Assembly (NCBI GenBank): GCA_022376515.1
Contig: WTXI01000219.1
Span: 1-61,847 of the forward strand
Length of the DNA stretch: 61,847 nt
Source of the DNA: Lactifluus volemus
Taxonomy: Eukaryota; Basidiomycota; Agaricomycetes; Russulales; Russulaceae
Direction of reading: 5' to 3'
Under the pieces are notes generated by a model. That model was given only the letters and a program-made list of their open reading frames with translations, ran no database searches and was not told where the DNA came from. The translations under genes and the position numbers were made by a program. Position 1 is the stretch's first letter. The number at the start of each line of letters is the position of its first letter. Of this stretch, positions 45,131 through 54,668 are shown one piece after another.

Positions 45131-45926
45131 TTCAAGTTGCGCAAGTGCGCCTAATTTTCAGTCTTCCTGACCATTTGCATCAAGTCCACCTTCCGCAAAC
45201 ATTGGCCTACGTTGAATGGTTCACACCCTTTCAAGGACCCCATCCGGACTCACGCTTGTATTATGTTATGCGGGCATCGCATAATCGAGGACCTGCTGTT
45301 GATGTTATTCCTGTAGATCAGATTCTGAGGAGTTGCCACCTGATTCCACGCTTTGGTTCACACTGTCCAAGGGCATGGACCCCGCAGAGTGTTCTTGAAC
45401 ACGCGACCTCGTTTTTTTACAATCCCTACATTTCCCTTTCTGAATTTTGTCATTTCTTTAATGTTTGATAGTCCTAGTTACTCTCCCAACTCAATAAATA
45501 TCTTCAGAATATCTATTCTTAGAGAGAAAATTGAGTACTACAGAGCCTGTCACACGGCACAGAGACCTCCAGAGCACGTGGTAGAAAACGACCAAACTAG
45601 GAAAGGCTACCCGGGCTACACCGGCTACTTAGACACCGAGTTTCTATGGAGCAGGAACGTGTTTCCTGATGGAGAGATCGCGTGCGGATATCTGCACTTT
45701 CAATTGTAACGTGTTCTCTTCTCTCAAGGACGCAAAAAGCCCAGTTTTTGTAACTGAATAGTCTTTGCAGCATCAGCGAGGAGTCGTATTCGTCCGGGAC
45801 TCGTCCACCACTCATGGATGTGCCAACGTTCTGCGTTGATCCAATCAGTACGTAAAAGAAACCAATTACAGTAGTTTGGGGGGCTTTCCCCGAGTATGTT
45901 TTGTCATTTCGTCAACAAATCTATTA

Positions 45927-46110
45927 TTGTATTTTGCATATGAGTTGTCACAACCAAAAAATAAATAAATAAAAATTTTTAAAATTGAAACGTAAATATC
46001 TCCCCGAAATCTCAATGTATGAGGCTCGGAGGGGCACCAAAGTGATCGGAAGAATCAGCGGTATAGAGCTATGATGGACCGAGGAAGAAAAATGAGAGAT
46101 AAAAATTTTC
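45927..46110. repeat. Left terminal inverted repeat of transposon copy B
   Basis: Matches the complement of 54490-54668, including ATCTCCCCGAA, GGCTCGGAGGGGCACC, GCGGTATAGAGCTATGATGG and CCGAGGAAG, with a variable A/T-rich stretch between. Confidence 0.85.
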
Positions 46111-46319
46111 AATTTCTGGAGTGGAGGTCAGAAATACTGACCTCTCTACTCCTTCATATTTGACAATGACAGCCAAAAAATATCATAATCAGATAAAGAT
46201 AGTATCTCTTTTCCAAAACCGAAGGTACCAATGGAGCCATGTGATATTGTGTGATCACCATAACGCAATTGACCGCATGAGGCAATTGACGCTGAAATTT
46301 TCCTTTGTTCTTCACTCCT

Positions 46320-47488
46320 ATGACACGCGGCAGCAAAATTTCCTCTGATGTCCGGTACATTATCATTCGACTCTCTTTTGTCATGAATCCAGATGCCATT
46401 GCAACCTATACTGGGATTTCAAAGCGGTCTGTATGCCAGATACTTGCCTATTTTAACCAATATGGCACTATTGAAGAAGAGAAAGAACCACAAAAGAAGG
46501 GCACTCACCTACATGATGTGGACTTGGAGGTAAGTAATCCCATCTTCTCCACTACAATCAGGTACTGATGATTATTTAGTTTCTCTTTGGTGCTGTCCGA
46601 AATAACCCAGACATGTACCTTGATGAACTTCAGGAGATGCTATCTATTACATGTGGCAAGGACGTTTCAAAATCAACTATCTGGTGCATGCTCCATCGTG
46701 GAGGGTTTACAATAAAGAAGGTGCGTATAGTAGCTTGTGTCAGATGAAGGGAACATGACTAGTTTCCCTTGTAGATAACACGCATTGCAGCAGAACGCTC
46801 TGCTGAGAAGCGCCTAGACTATGTTACCTGCATAAGCAAATATCATGCCAGCCAGCTGGTTTTTGTTGATGAAAGCTCAGTTGATCACAGGACAACATAT
46901 CGTGGGCATGCATGGGCCATTCAGGGGTTACCAGCACAATGAAAGGCTTTTTTTGTACGTGGAAAGCGGTGAGTGACACACTACATATGGCACTCTACTA
47001 CTTATCTTTTCTCAGATTTTCAGTACTCCCAGCCATCTCGCTGGATGGATTCCTACACTGTGAAATAGTAGAAGGATCCTTTCGCTCCGAAACATTTGCA
47101 TTATTTATCCAGAACCTTCTTGACCATATGCAACCCTTCCCTGGACCAAACTCGGTCATTGTCATGGACAACTGCCGCATTCACAAGACCCCTTTTATTC
47201 AAGAACTCATTCAGGCTCGGTGTGTGTATAGCTATGCCTCATATTCATACTGACAGCCAAGCCAGCGGTATGCGGTGCGAATTCTTGCCACCATATTCTC
47301 CAGATTACAACCCAATCGAGCTTGCTTTCTCATGCATGAAGTATAAACTTCGTCGTCAAGGGGACTATGCTCACCTTGCAATGACAACCATGTCATTTGC
47401 TGATATATACTATTGTCTTCTTGGAACTCTGTACACTATCACACTCCCAGACATTCATGGTTGGTACCGGCATTGTGGTTATGGCTAG
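46320..47488 (+). pseudogene. Tc1/mariner-type DDE transposase, copy B, with nonsense mutation
   Basis: Same exon plan as copy A. HTH region PDAIATYTGISKRSVCQIL; DDE core with FVDESSVDH (first Asp), IVMDNCRIH (second Asp intact), YSPDYNPIELAF (third residue). The codon after LPAQ is TGA (46940-46942) where copy A has CGA (Arg), which truncates it inside the DDE core. Ends GWYRHCGYG. The enzyme would cut and join at TA targets (family knowledge). Introns are short and have good GT-AG ends. Confidence 0.85.
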
Positions 47489-47594
47489 TAGGTTGTGGAT
47501 GTACTGATAGAAGTTGCTTTTTCAAATGAGAACCAAAATGCTATTTGTCAACCAAAGTGCAGAGGCAGTGGCTGAGGCTAATGTTTCCCACTGT

Positions 47595-47905
47595 AAGGTC
47601 AGCGGCGTCAGCCATGTGGCTGACCTCGAAACCTCAATTCATATGCATTGTAGGGTCAGCTTAGTGGCTGGCCCCAAAACCTCGTTTTGTGCAACTTAGT
47701 ATGCACAAGTTCCGCTTCCTCCTCGTCTTGATCTGTGCTGTTGCTTGCCAAATTCTCTGGACTGCTTAGATTTCGTTCTTGCACAATTTCATTCTCGAAT
47801 TGGGCCACCATCGCCCTTGGCCACAATGCGACTACGCCTCGGCCATACCCCCATCCTCTGCGGCCTCGCGTTGCATGACGTTCCTCTGCAGCAGAGGAAC
47901 GTCAT
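47595..47905 (+). repeat. Internal repeat unit B1 of transposon copy B
   Basis: Includes GTCAGCCATGTGGCTGAC, then GGGTCAGCTTAGTGGCTGGC, and runs to GGGCCACCATCGCCCTTGGC and TGCGGCCTCGCGTTGCATG. Closely matched by 49385-49625. Confidence 0.6.
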
Positions 47906-47917
47906 GTAACGTGAGGC
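47863..47917. repeat. 55-bp hairpin
   Basis: A perfect core of 16-nt arms (CATGACGTTCCTCTGC, one A, then the complement) extends outward by 11 bp with two mismatches (GCCTCGCGTTG / TAACGTGAGGC). Confidence 0.85.
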
Positions 47918-49204
47918 CAGCCCTCTGTCATCGCTTCGTCTCGCGTCCTCATGGTCTTTGTGTTGCTCTCGCTACCACGGTCATCCTGCCCTCGGTCAGT
48001 GTCATCATCACGACACCCCCCTCGCTGCTACCACTGCCATGGCCTGTTAGCCTTGGTCCATTGGTTTGTCATGATTCTTCTTTTTGACTTTTCACAACTA
48101 ATCTTTCTTTACTTTCTTGTTTCCTATTCCCCTCCTGCATCTCTTTCGAGGGATGTCCCACCCGTAGACAGTCTATTGGCGTCACAGTTGCTTGGGCATC
48201 GCTGTTGCGACCGTCCGAGCGCCTGACACCTGTGACTTGTGCTATGGTGTGCACGGTTCCCCTCCTGTGCCACCCCTGCCATCTCCCCCCTCGCCGCCGT
48301 TCCAATGCAGCCATTGCTGTGCCGCCGCCACCGTTCCCGATGCGGTCTTTGCTGCCCACGCAGCATTTGTCGTCCCACCGCCGCTGTTCCCGATGCGGTC
48401 GTTGCTGCCCACGCAGCGTTTGCCGTCCCACCGCCGCTGTTCCCGACGTGGCCGTTGCTGTCCACACGCGGTTGCTGACCCCTGCTGCTGTTCCCGACGT
48501 AGCGGTTACTGTCCCGACGCCGCCACCGCCTCGATGCGCTGTTCCGATGCCCCCACTGTTCCCAACACCACCCATACCACGTTGTGCATGCCTGCGGCCT
48601 GCCCCGCCCCCACCGCCACAGCCCCTCTACCGGCACAGGACAGAGGCCACAGCTGCCGACTAATAGTGACTAAGCATGTGTCAGTGCATGAGAAAGGTAC
48701 ATGAGTAATCAACAGAACACATAACGCCATCCTTTCTTTCTTCATTCACCATGCTGAACGTCATCGACCCTTGTGAACAAGGGGGATGGCTCCTGGGCAC
48801 GCTCCAAGTATGAAGCCGCAAGGTGGATGCTTAGTAGTGCCCTGGGTAGGCAAACATATGGTGTCTTGATTACTCTTTCGAGTCCTTTCATCTCCTATAT
48901 CCTGCCAACACCTTGTCCATGTAGTGATCAACAAGGGTAACCCTGGGGTATCTTTATTGGTACCCTTACCCTTACCCCAGTAAACCCTTATCCCAAGGCT
49001 GGGGTTGGGGATTGAGGCAGGGGTACACATACTGACCTGGAGGTTAGGGTTAGGGTCATGCCTCCTATGAGGTAAGTGTGTGCTATTGTCTCCACCTACT
49101 GCTGTGCACTTCACTAAAACATCCATTTTCACCTCCTCTACCCTTCTGTTGTTTCTCTCACCTCCCTTCTGTGGGTGTGCTGCTGTGCCTCATCACAGCA
49201 TCCA

Positions 49205-49260
49205 TTTTTGCTGTAAGGACAGCCACGTGGCTGGCCTTGAAACCATTGTTTTGTGTGCAT
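49205..49260. repeat. GCCAGCCACGTGGCTGGC-type palindrome
   Basis: ACAGCCACGTGGCTGGCC centres on CACGTG and is followed by TTGAAACC as in the other units. The E-box-like palindrome recurs in all units of both copies in more or less decayed form. Confidence 0.65.
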
Positions 49261-49384
49261 TTCCCTCTCGTTCTCATGATCCCTTAGATCCCCTTGTTCT
49301 TGCCAAGTTCTGTTCAATTTCTGGCATTCCTGACTTGCTGCAACCCTGTCTAATTGATGATCTGGGCCACAAATGCTCTTGGCC

Positions 49385-49625
49385 ATTGTAGGGTCAGCTT
49401 AGTGGCTGGCCCTGAAATCTCTGTCTACGCAACTCTGTATGCCCAACTCACGTTTCCTCTCGTCTCAATTTGTGCTGCTGCTCGCCATATTTCTCAACTG
49501 CCTTAGATTTCATTCTTGCGCAATTTCGATCTCAAATTGGGCCACGATTGCCCTTGGCCACGAAGTGAGTACGCCTTGGCCATGCCCCTGTCCTCTGCAG
49601 CCTCGTGTCGTACGACATTTCTCTG
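49385..49625 (+). repeat. Internal repeat unit B2 of transposon copy B
   Basis: Direct repeat of 47650-47895 about 1.7 kb away: AGGGTCAGCTTAGTGGCTGG, then TTGGGCCACGATTGCCCTTG, ending at the CCTCTGCAGCCTCGTG block. Confidence 0.65.
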
Positions 49626-50892
49626 TTTTTTCTTTGTTCTCTTCTTGTCCCCCGTCTCTGCATCTCCTGTTTCTGTGCTAGTTCGCCTCACATTTTCCTT
49701 TGTTCGCCTCATTTGGCATCTTTTTCTCTTTTATGCTTAGTTTTGCTCCTTTCGTCTCGGGCTGCGTGCTGTGACTTGTGCTGTGCCCACGTTCTAGGCT
49801 GACAGCCTATCAGCCTCTCGATGAGACCGTGAGCATCCCGTGAAGCTTTCTGAGGGTGCACGCGACTTCGAAGGTTGTATTTTTGACTTCTTATCTTTCA
49901 TGATTTGAACCCCATTCCCTTTGTTCCCCTGTAAGTTTAGATGTTTCACACCCTTTCCTTTCATCCTCACCTCACTTCCAAGGTTTCTTACTTACTTCTT
50001 GTCCAATATTTTCGTGCCCGCTTACTTCGTGTTTTACCTGCTACCCCATTCTCGATGTGTTTTGCCCCCTTATAGATTATGGCTTGAATGTACATAAATA
50101 CGACTCGGAAATGTACAAACAAGCCAGCGAATTGTCGCCGCTCACCCTTGTTCTCGAAAATCGTTCTTGTCTGCTTGCAAGTTTCTTCAAGTCTTTTAGC
50201 TTCATTCCCTCAAAATCTCGTCTTTTATTTTCAAAATCTCGCCTCCCTCATTGCTTAGATCTCGCAACTTTGGGACTTCTACGTGTTTGTCTTCTACTTG
50301 CTGCTGCTCTTCCCCTTTCTTCCCTTTTGCTCCTCTGATCCATGCCACACATGTGCCGCTGCGCTTCACCACAGCAACCATTTCTGACTTCTCTGCTCTC
50401 CTGTTGTCTCCCTCACCCTCTTCCACACGCATGCTGCTCCACCTCATCAAAGCGTCCATTTCTGCTACCTTCTCCTCCCCCTGCTCCTCTGGCCTGTGCA
50501 CGCCACTGCGCCTTGCCACAACATCTACTCCCACCGCCTCTGCCCTCCTGTTGACATCACCATTCTTTTCACCAACGTCCCCCCACTATTTTTCACAGGC
50601 ATCAATTTCAGGTGTCAGTAATCTGTAGTGATCAAGTAATTGACATGAGTGTCCAAGGTGCAATGGTGCACAAAATGAAAGGTATATGTAGTTAGTAGGG
50701 TAGAAGCCAATATGTACTGCTGATAAAAGTGTCTGATAGCCTTGGAGATCAGCTAATAACCAACCTCCCCATTTCTATGGCCTGCACATCAGCTTGAGCA
50801 TACTGTTTGATCAAAACTGCTGTCCCAATTTTAACACCAAGCCACTCCTCCAAGTCCTTACAGGTCACAAGATCAGTTGCCAACTGGGTAAT

Positions 50893-51766
50893 TGTCACAG
50901 TTCACAGAGACCGTGGCTCGAAGTGAGCTTCAGTAGTCAATTAAAGAACGCGCAGACAAGTTCCTGTGAAGGATAGACTTGACTGTGCGAACTCTCGGTT
51001 CTGTATCGCGTGGGATGGGTAGTACAGGCCGGCGCACGCGATGGTCGGAGTTACCGTTCCCAAAGAGGATAGACGGTGGCAGATGGATGAAGGACGATCT
51101 GTAGGTTCAACAGCAACGCGGGCGCGAGTGTAATTGGAATGCAAGGGGTGCTCGCCTTCCAAGGACACTCGTGGGAGGTTGAACTAAGGTTCTAGGGCGG
51201 ACGCGGGGTGAGAAGTGGGGACTACTTCTCACAACGCGTTCGTATTAGGGTTCAGGTGTCTGGGAACTAGTTTCACAGAAATGGAACAAGTTCACAGATG
51301 TCTGATCGTGGCGCAAAGTACCTAGATCAAGGTACGAAGAGGGGATTTACAAGAAGAGAGGGAGATTGAGTGTCAAGCGAACAACTGCTGTGATTCTAGA
51401 CAAAGCTGAAGCTGGGGCTTTAGCTCATCTACAGGGCCCTATTTATGTGTACAGAGGGCCAGCCAACTATCCTACAAAGGTCACAGTACAGTAGCGAAGT
51501 CAAGACTATTGACTAAGGACCTGAGTCAGTTCTGATGACTCAAGAACTGACTCAGTGCGTCTGACTCAAGATCTGAGTCAAGAACGCTGACTCAAGATTT
51601 GAGTCATGATCCCTGAGTCAAATACACGTCCAAAACGGCGACGCACAGCCCCCAGAAGTGGAACAGAAGGGGCTGGCCAAGGAAAGGGATCCTAGGTCAC
51701 AACACAAGTCGAAAATCAGATGGAAAACAGTAAGGAATGGGCCGGACAGCCCGCATAACCGTAACA
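50893..51766 (-). mobile_element. Solo LTR-F in the partner gene of copy B
   Basis: 874 bp, on the plus strand TGTCACAG...CCGTAACA, flanked by GTAAT (50888-50892 and 51767-51771). On the minus strand it begins TGTTACGGTTATG and has an ATAAATAGG promoter-like motif. Removing it rejoins the SAM-like domain (FVCI...ITQL). Confidence 0.9.
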
Positions 51767-52022
51767 GTAATGCAAACAAATTCCCTTTCCACAAGTGACG
51801 CTGCAAGTGGCTCAAACTTAACGCGACCCCTGTTTCATCCTGGATGCGCATCAAGGTATCGAAACCAGGTGGGAATATCTGGATAGTCAGAGGGGTTCTT
51901 TTCGGCCCTCAGAGTCGATGAATGGGAAAAAGGCATGCTAGGATGGATGATGGGAGGCTGGGGATATGGCATGAAGTACTGGCCCATGCCGCCCATCATG
52001 GTTTGGCTCATGTATGGCCCAG

Positions 52023-52540
52023 TGTTACGGAATGCAGGACGCGTTGGACCCTATGCTTCTCGTAACCCGCTTACTCATCCTGATGACGTCCCGTCCACAT
52101 TGTCTCTATTGTGCTGACTGTTCTATTGTTCTGAGTGTGCTATTGTCTGTCCCAGTTAGTTCAGTGTCATTGTTCCGAGTCTCTATTGTCCTCGCGTTCT
52201 ATTGTCTTGACTCCTTGCTTATTGTCCACCCTAGTTTGGTAGAACAATTAGCGTACATTGTATAAGTAGGCCTCAGCTGGTAGCTTGTACCCCAGCTTCG
52301 GCTTTAACCTCAATCGACTCGTTTCACCCTCTCCTGAGTGACAAGAACCTCTTCCTTCTTTCTTTCCTCTCTTCTCTTACCCTCCTGTACGCCCTAGTAG
52401 GGCCATCGAAGCTTGGTGGTTGTGCTACAACACCACAAGGTTCTGCGCGTCGTCACCTCGAGTGACCCTGAACCTAGAACTTAGGAGATACCTGAACTCT
52501 TGAACCCTAGTTGGGACCCGGCCCCAGTCGAGCCGTAACA
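52023..52540 (+). mobile_element. Solo LTR-D1 in the partner gene of copy B
   Basis: 518 bp, TGTTACGG...CCGTAACA, flanked by CCCAG (52018-52022 and 52541-52545). A GTATAAGTAGG motif near 52259 gives plus orientation. Removing it rejoins the PQVPG|PYMSQ linker. Confidence 0.95.
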
Positions 52541-54489
52541 CCCAGGAACTTGAGGAAGGGCAGCGGCAAAAGTCTGGGGCACAGGCCCAGGGTAGGCTGG
52601 GACTGCTGGGTAGCCCACTGGCATGCCAGTGGTAGTGGCTGCATTGGGTGTTATTAGAGCTATGCCATGTTCTGGGTATACTTGGGGTGCTGTTTGTAGT
52701 GGCACACTTGCAGCACGTGCACGTGGCCAAGCAATATTGAGATGTAAATTTTCAGGCTTCTCATCAATAGTTGCATTGCCTCTAACCTGTGATTTAGTTA
52801 GCCATGGTATGAACTGATTGAGAATAGACAGTGGACGACTAACTATCTCCATTGCCCAGAGCCCAAGCTGGGTAAAGGTAAGCTCATAACAGATGCTATT
52901 GGATTGTGGCGACTGCCAGCAAAAAGTCTCTTTGGTCTTCGAGTGGAGAAGACACTTCCAGCGCTGCTGCAGGTCCGCAACTGCTACCTTCTGTGACATC
53001 TGGGTATGAGTTGAGGGGTTGGACGAAGTGAGGCTGCTTGGCTGGGGCTTTGATGACGACTGCGAGGCCTTCTATATTTCAGCAGTGCTTTCAAAAAAGA
53101 GACATAGATGGAGTTACATACCTGCTTGTCCACTGATGTGGCACCAGGACGGCTAGTGCTCTGACTTGAGCTCTGATCTGTATTAGAACCATCCTCAAAA
53201 CAGACGGTTACTGGTCTGAGGTGACGAGATGATATTTTACCACTTGCAAGGCACTGGGGGACAATCAGAAGACGCATACGGTCTCAGAAAATCTTGAGTT
53301 CATCCACGCTGTGAATTGATGTCGCTAGAGTCTTCGGCTTGTCAGTATCAAGACGATAACGGAGTTTCAGGGACCCAGGATAACACCCAAGCTTTTCGCT
53401 GACAAGATCCCTCAACTGCTTGAAAGAAGTGAAAGACTTGATGGTAAAGGGGCAGTTACTGCCGTCTTGCTTTGTCACGACAGCGGAGATTTCAAAATCT
53501 GTTTCAAAAAATATTAGATGCTAGGGAATGTGAAAAAGGACAATGAATATAATACATACCACATGTGCTTGGATCGTGGTCATAATCCTGAGGAGAGGCA
53601 GGAGCCTGAGAGTCAGGATGGCCTGGGGCATGATCAGCTGCACAGCGTTCAGTGCCCAACCTCACAGGCTTTGGGCGCATTGGAGGGCTATTGGGTGGTT
53701 GTATTGCTGGCCCTAGGACATCATCATCATCAGTGTCAGATCCAAATTGAGTAGAGGCCAAGCCGAAGTCATCATCGTGTGATACATCAGAGGATGCCTG
53801 GGGTTGCATCCTTTCAAGGTCGATAAAGCTTTGGAATGAGATAATTGGATCGGGATCCTCAGTCAACTGCTCCTCAGCAATTGTTGGCAATGTGTAGTGA
53901 TCTAAAGATAGGAGAAACTTGAGTAATCTGCATGGAAACGTCACAATATGACTTGACGCACCTTGACCCTCAGATAGACTTTCTCTGATCCTATCATGGC
54001 TCTGAAGGGTTGTAGACTGGTGGGCATACTCCGGGGCATTAGAAGGAAGACATGGAGAAGTGGATTTATGCGAGGATTGAGAGAATCGTGATGGCCATCG
54101 AGAGATGGATGGATCTGGTGCCATGACACCAGCGATCTGTGTACATGAATGCTCCAGTCCAGCACTGATGCATTTCTGGAATGCAGAGGCAGCTTCTTTA
54201 TATGTGCACTTGACCTTGCGACCTTTGCATTGTGTGCAAGCACCCCGCTTGGGCAGCTTAGGTGTCTCCAAAGGATCTAAGGAAAAGGTTGCTCTATCCC
54301 GATACATATATGAGAACAGATTATAAACTTACCTGACTTTCGTTTCTTGCCAACAGAACCAACAGAACCCTTTGGAGCACTAGTTTTTGGTCGTTTTCTC
54401 CCCATGGTCATGGCAAAAGGGTGAAAAAAAAGTGCACACGTCACTCCGAATCTGGTAACACAGTTACACCAAGCTCAGAAAATGAATTT

Positions 54490-54668
54490 TTTTAATCCTC
54501 TCTTTTCCTTCCTCGGTCCATGATAGCTCTATACCGCTGGTTCTTCCGATCACTTTGGTGCCCCTCCGAGCTTTATATGTTGAGAATTCGGGGAGATATT
54601 CACATTTCAATTTTTATTTATTTAAAATTTTTTTTTTTTCGTTGTGACAACTCATATGCAAAATACAA
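54490..54668. repeat. Right terminal inverted repeat of transposon copy B
   Basis: Complement of 45927-46110. Ends GTTGTGACAACTCATATGCA...ATACAA before the TA at 54669-54670, then 18 bp to the IMPase exon. Confidence 0.85.

Larger units (their letters stand above)
22881..45468 (+). pseudogene. Plavaka transposase, interrupted and mutated
   Basis: Recognised by an N-terminal C2H2-type finger (CGICLTGPFPSTPGLRRHIR), [99 protein letters not shown] and YNTESPERLHIEFAKD. The C-terminal piece (45136-45468) contains VAQVRLIFSLP and AYVEWFTPF. Plavaka enzymes are CACTA-related DDE transposases of Agaricomycetes. Interrupted by the MITE (23123), LTR-D2 (24811) and Copia-A (26356); each junction rejoins in frame when one target copy is removed. 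Additional lesions: in-frame TGA at 24556-24558 and a missing G near 24757 in the HKGVF region. Inactive as it stands. Confidence 0.85.
19377..45671 (+). mobile_element. Plavaka-type DNA transposon with DUF6532-like companion gene (large nest inside)
   Basis: The left end starts CATCAGGAATCATG at 19377; the right end, read inwards, starts CATCAGGAAACACG and finishes at 45671. Both flanks carry GA, a 2-bp target duplication, and removing element plus one GA restores the IMPase frame. It contains two divergent genes, DUF6532-like (minus) and Plavaka transposase (plus). Subterminal arrays of TGTAG/GTAGC words occur at the left and inverted CTAC words at the right. Without later insertions it would be about 6 kb. 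Confidence 0.8.
47489..50748. other. Internal region of transposon copy B, no confident gene
   Basis: Contains repeat units with the CACGTG palindrome, a 55-bp hairpin, a C/G-rich direct-repeat stretch (48290-48560, CCGCCGCTGTTCCCGA words) and pyrimidine-rich DNA to 50600. Open frames such as 48124-48704 on both strands derive from the repeat composition. No domain seen. Confidence 0.5.
50749..54411 (-). pseudogene. Transposon partner protein, copy B: Zn-cluster, PB1-like, SAM-like
   Basis: Start MTMGRKRPKTSAPKGS at 54411 with a basic KKRKS patch (possible nuclear signal). Then a fungal Zn-cluster-like motif CTQCKGRKVKC with further Cys at KCISAGLEHSC, a Ser-rich linker, an acidic region, the PB1/ubiquitin-like region (NCPFTIKSFTSFKQL; LKLRYRLDTDK), RWKCLLHSKTKETFCW, a Pro-rich linker, and a C-terminal SAM-like part (DYPDIPTWFRYLD ... 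DLEEWLGVKIGTAVLIKQYA). The SAM-like end is cut by LTR-F and the linker by LTR-D1. There is also a TGA after the YLDAHPG stretch. DNA binding is likely by the Zn motif; a transposition or regulatory role is inference. Confidence 0.75.
45927..54668 (+). mobile_element. Tc1/mariner-type two-gene transposon, copy B (both ends present)
   Basis: 8742 bp between TTGTATTTTGCATATGAG and its complement, each bordered by TA (45925-45926 and 54669-54670). Terminal inverted repeats are ~180 bp. Inside, a DDE transposase (plus) and a partner gene (minus) point toward each other. Solo LTR-F and LTR-D1 were added later. Without them it is about 7.3 kb, very long for Tc1/mariner. It sits in an IMPase intron. 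Confidence 0.85.

Noticed and set aside
45729..45749. A 21-nt micro-exon before the second IMPase exon
   Set aside because: Splicing CAATT directly to CATCAGC gives the expected HFQFISEES in frame, so the stretch is ordinary intron.
48124..48704. Overlapping ~170-residue frames on both strands
   Set aside because: They follow a direct-repeat, CG-rich stretch inside the transposon; no domain, and the copy A internal region does not encode a counterpart.
48960..49060. Telomere-like words (CCCTTACCCTTACCCC and GTTAGGGTTAGGGT)
   Set aside because: Only two or three units in mixed phases within transposon DNA; not an array.
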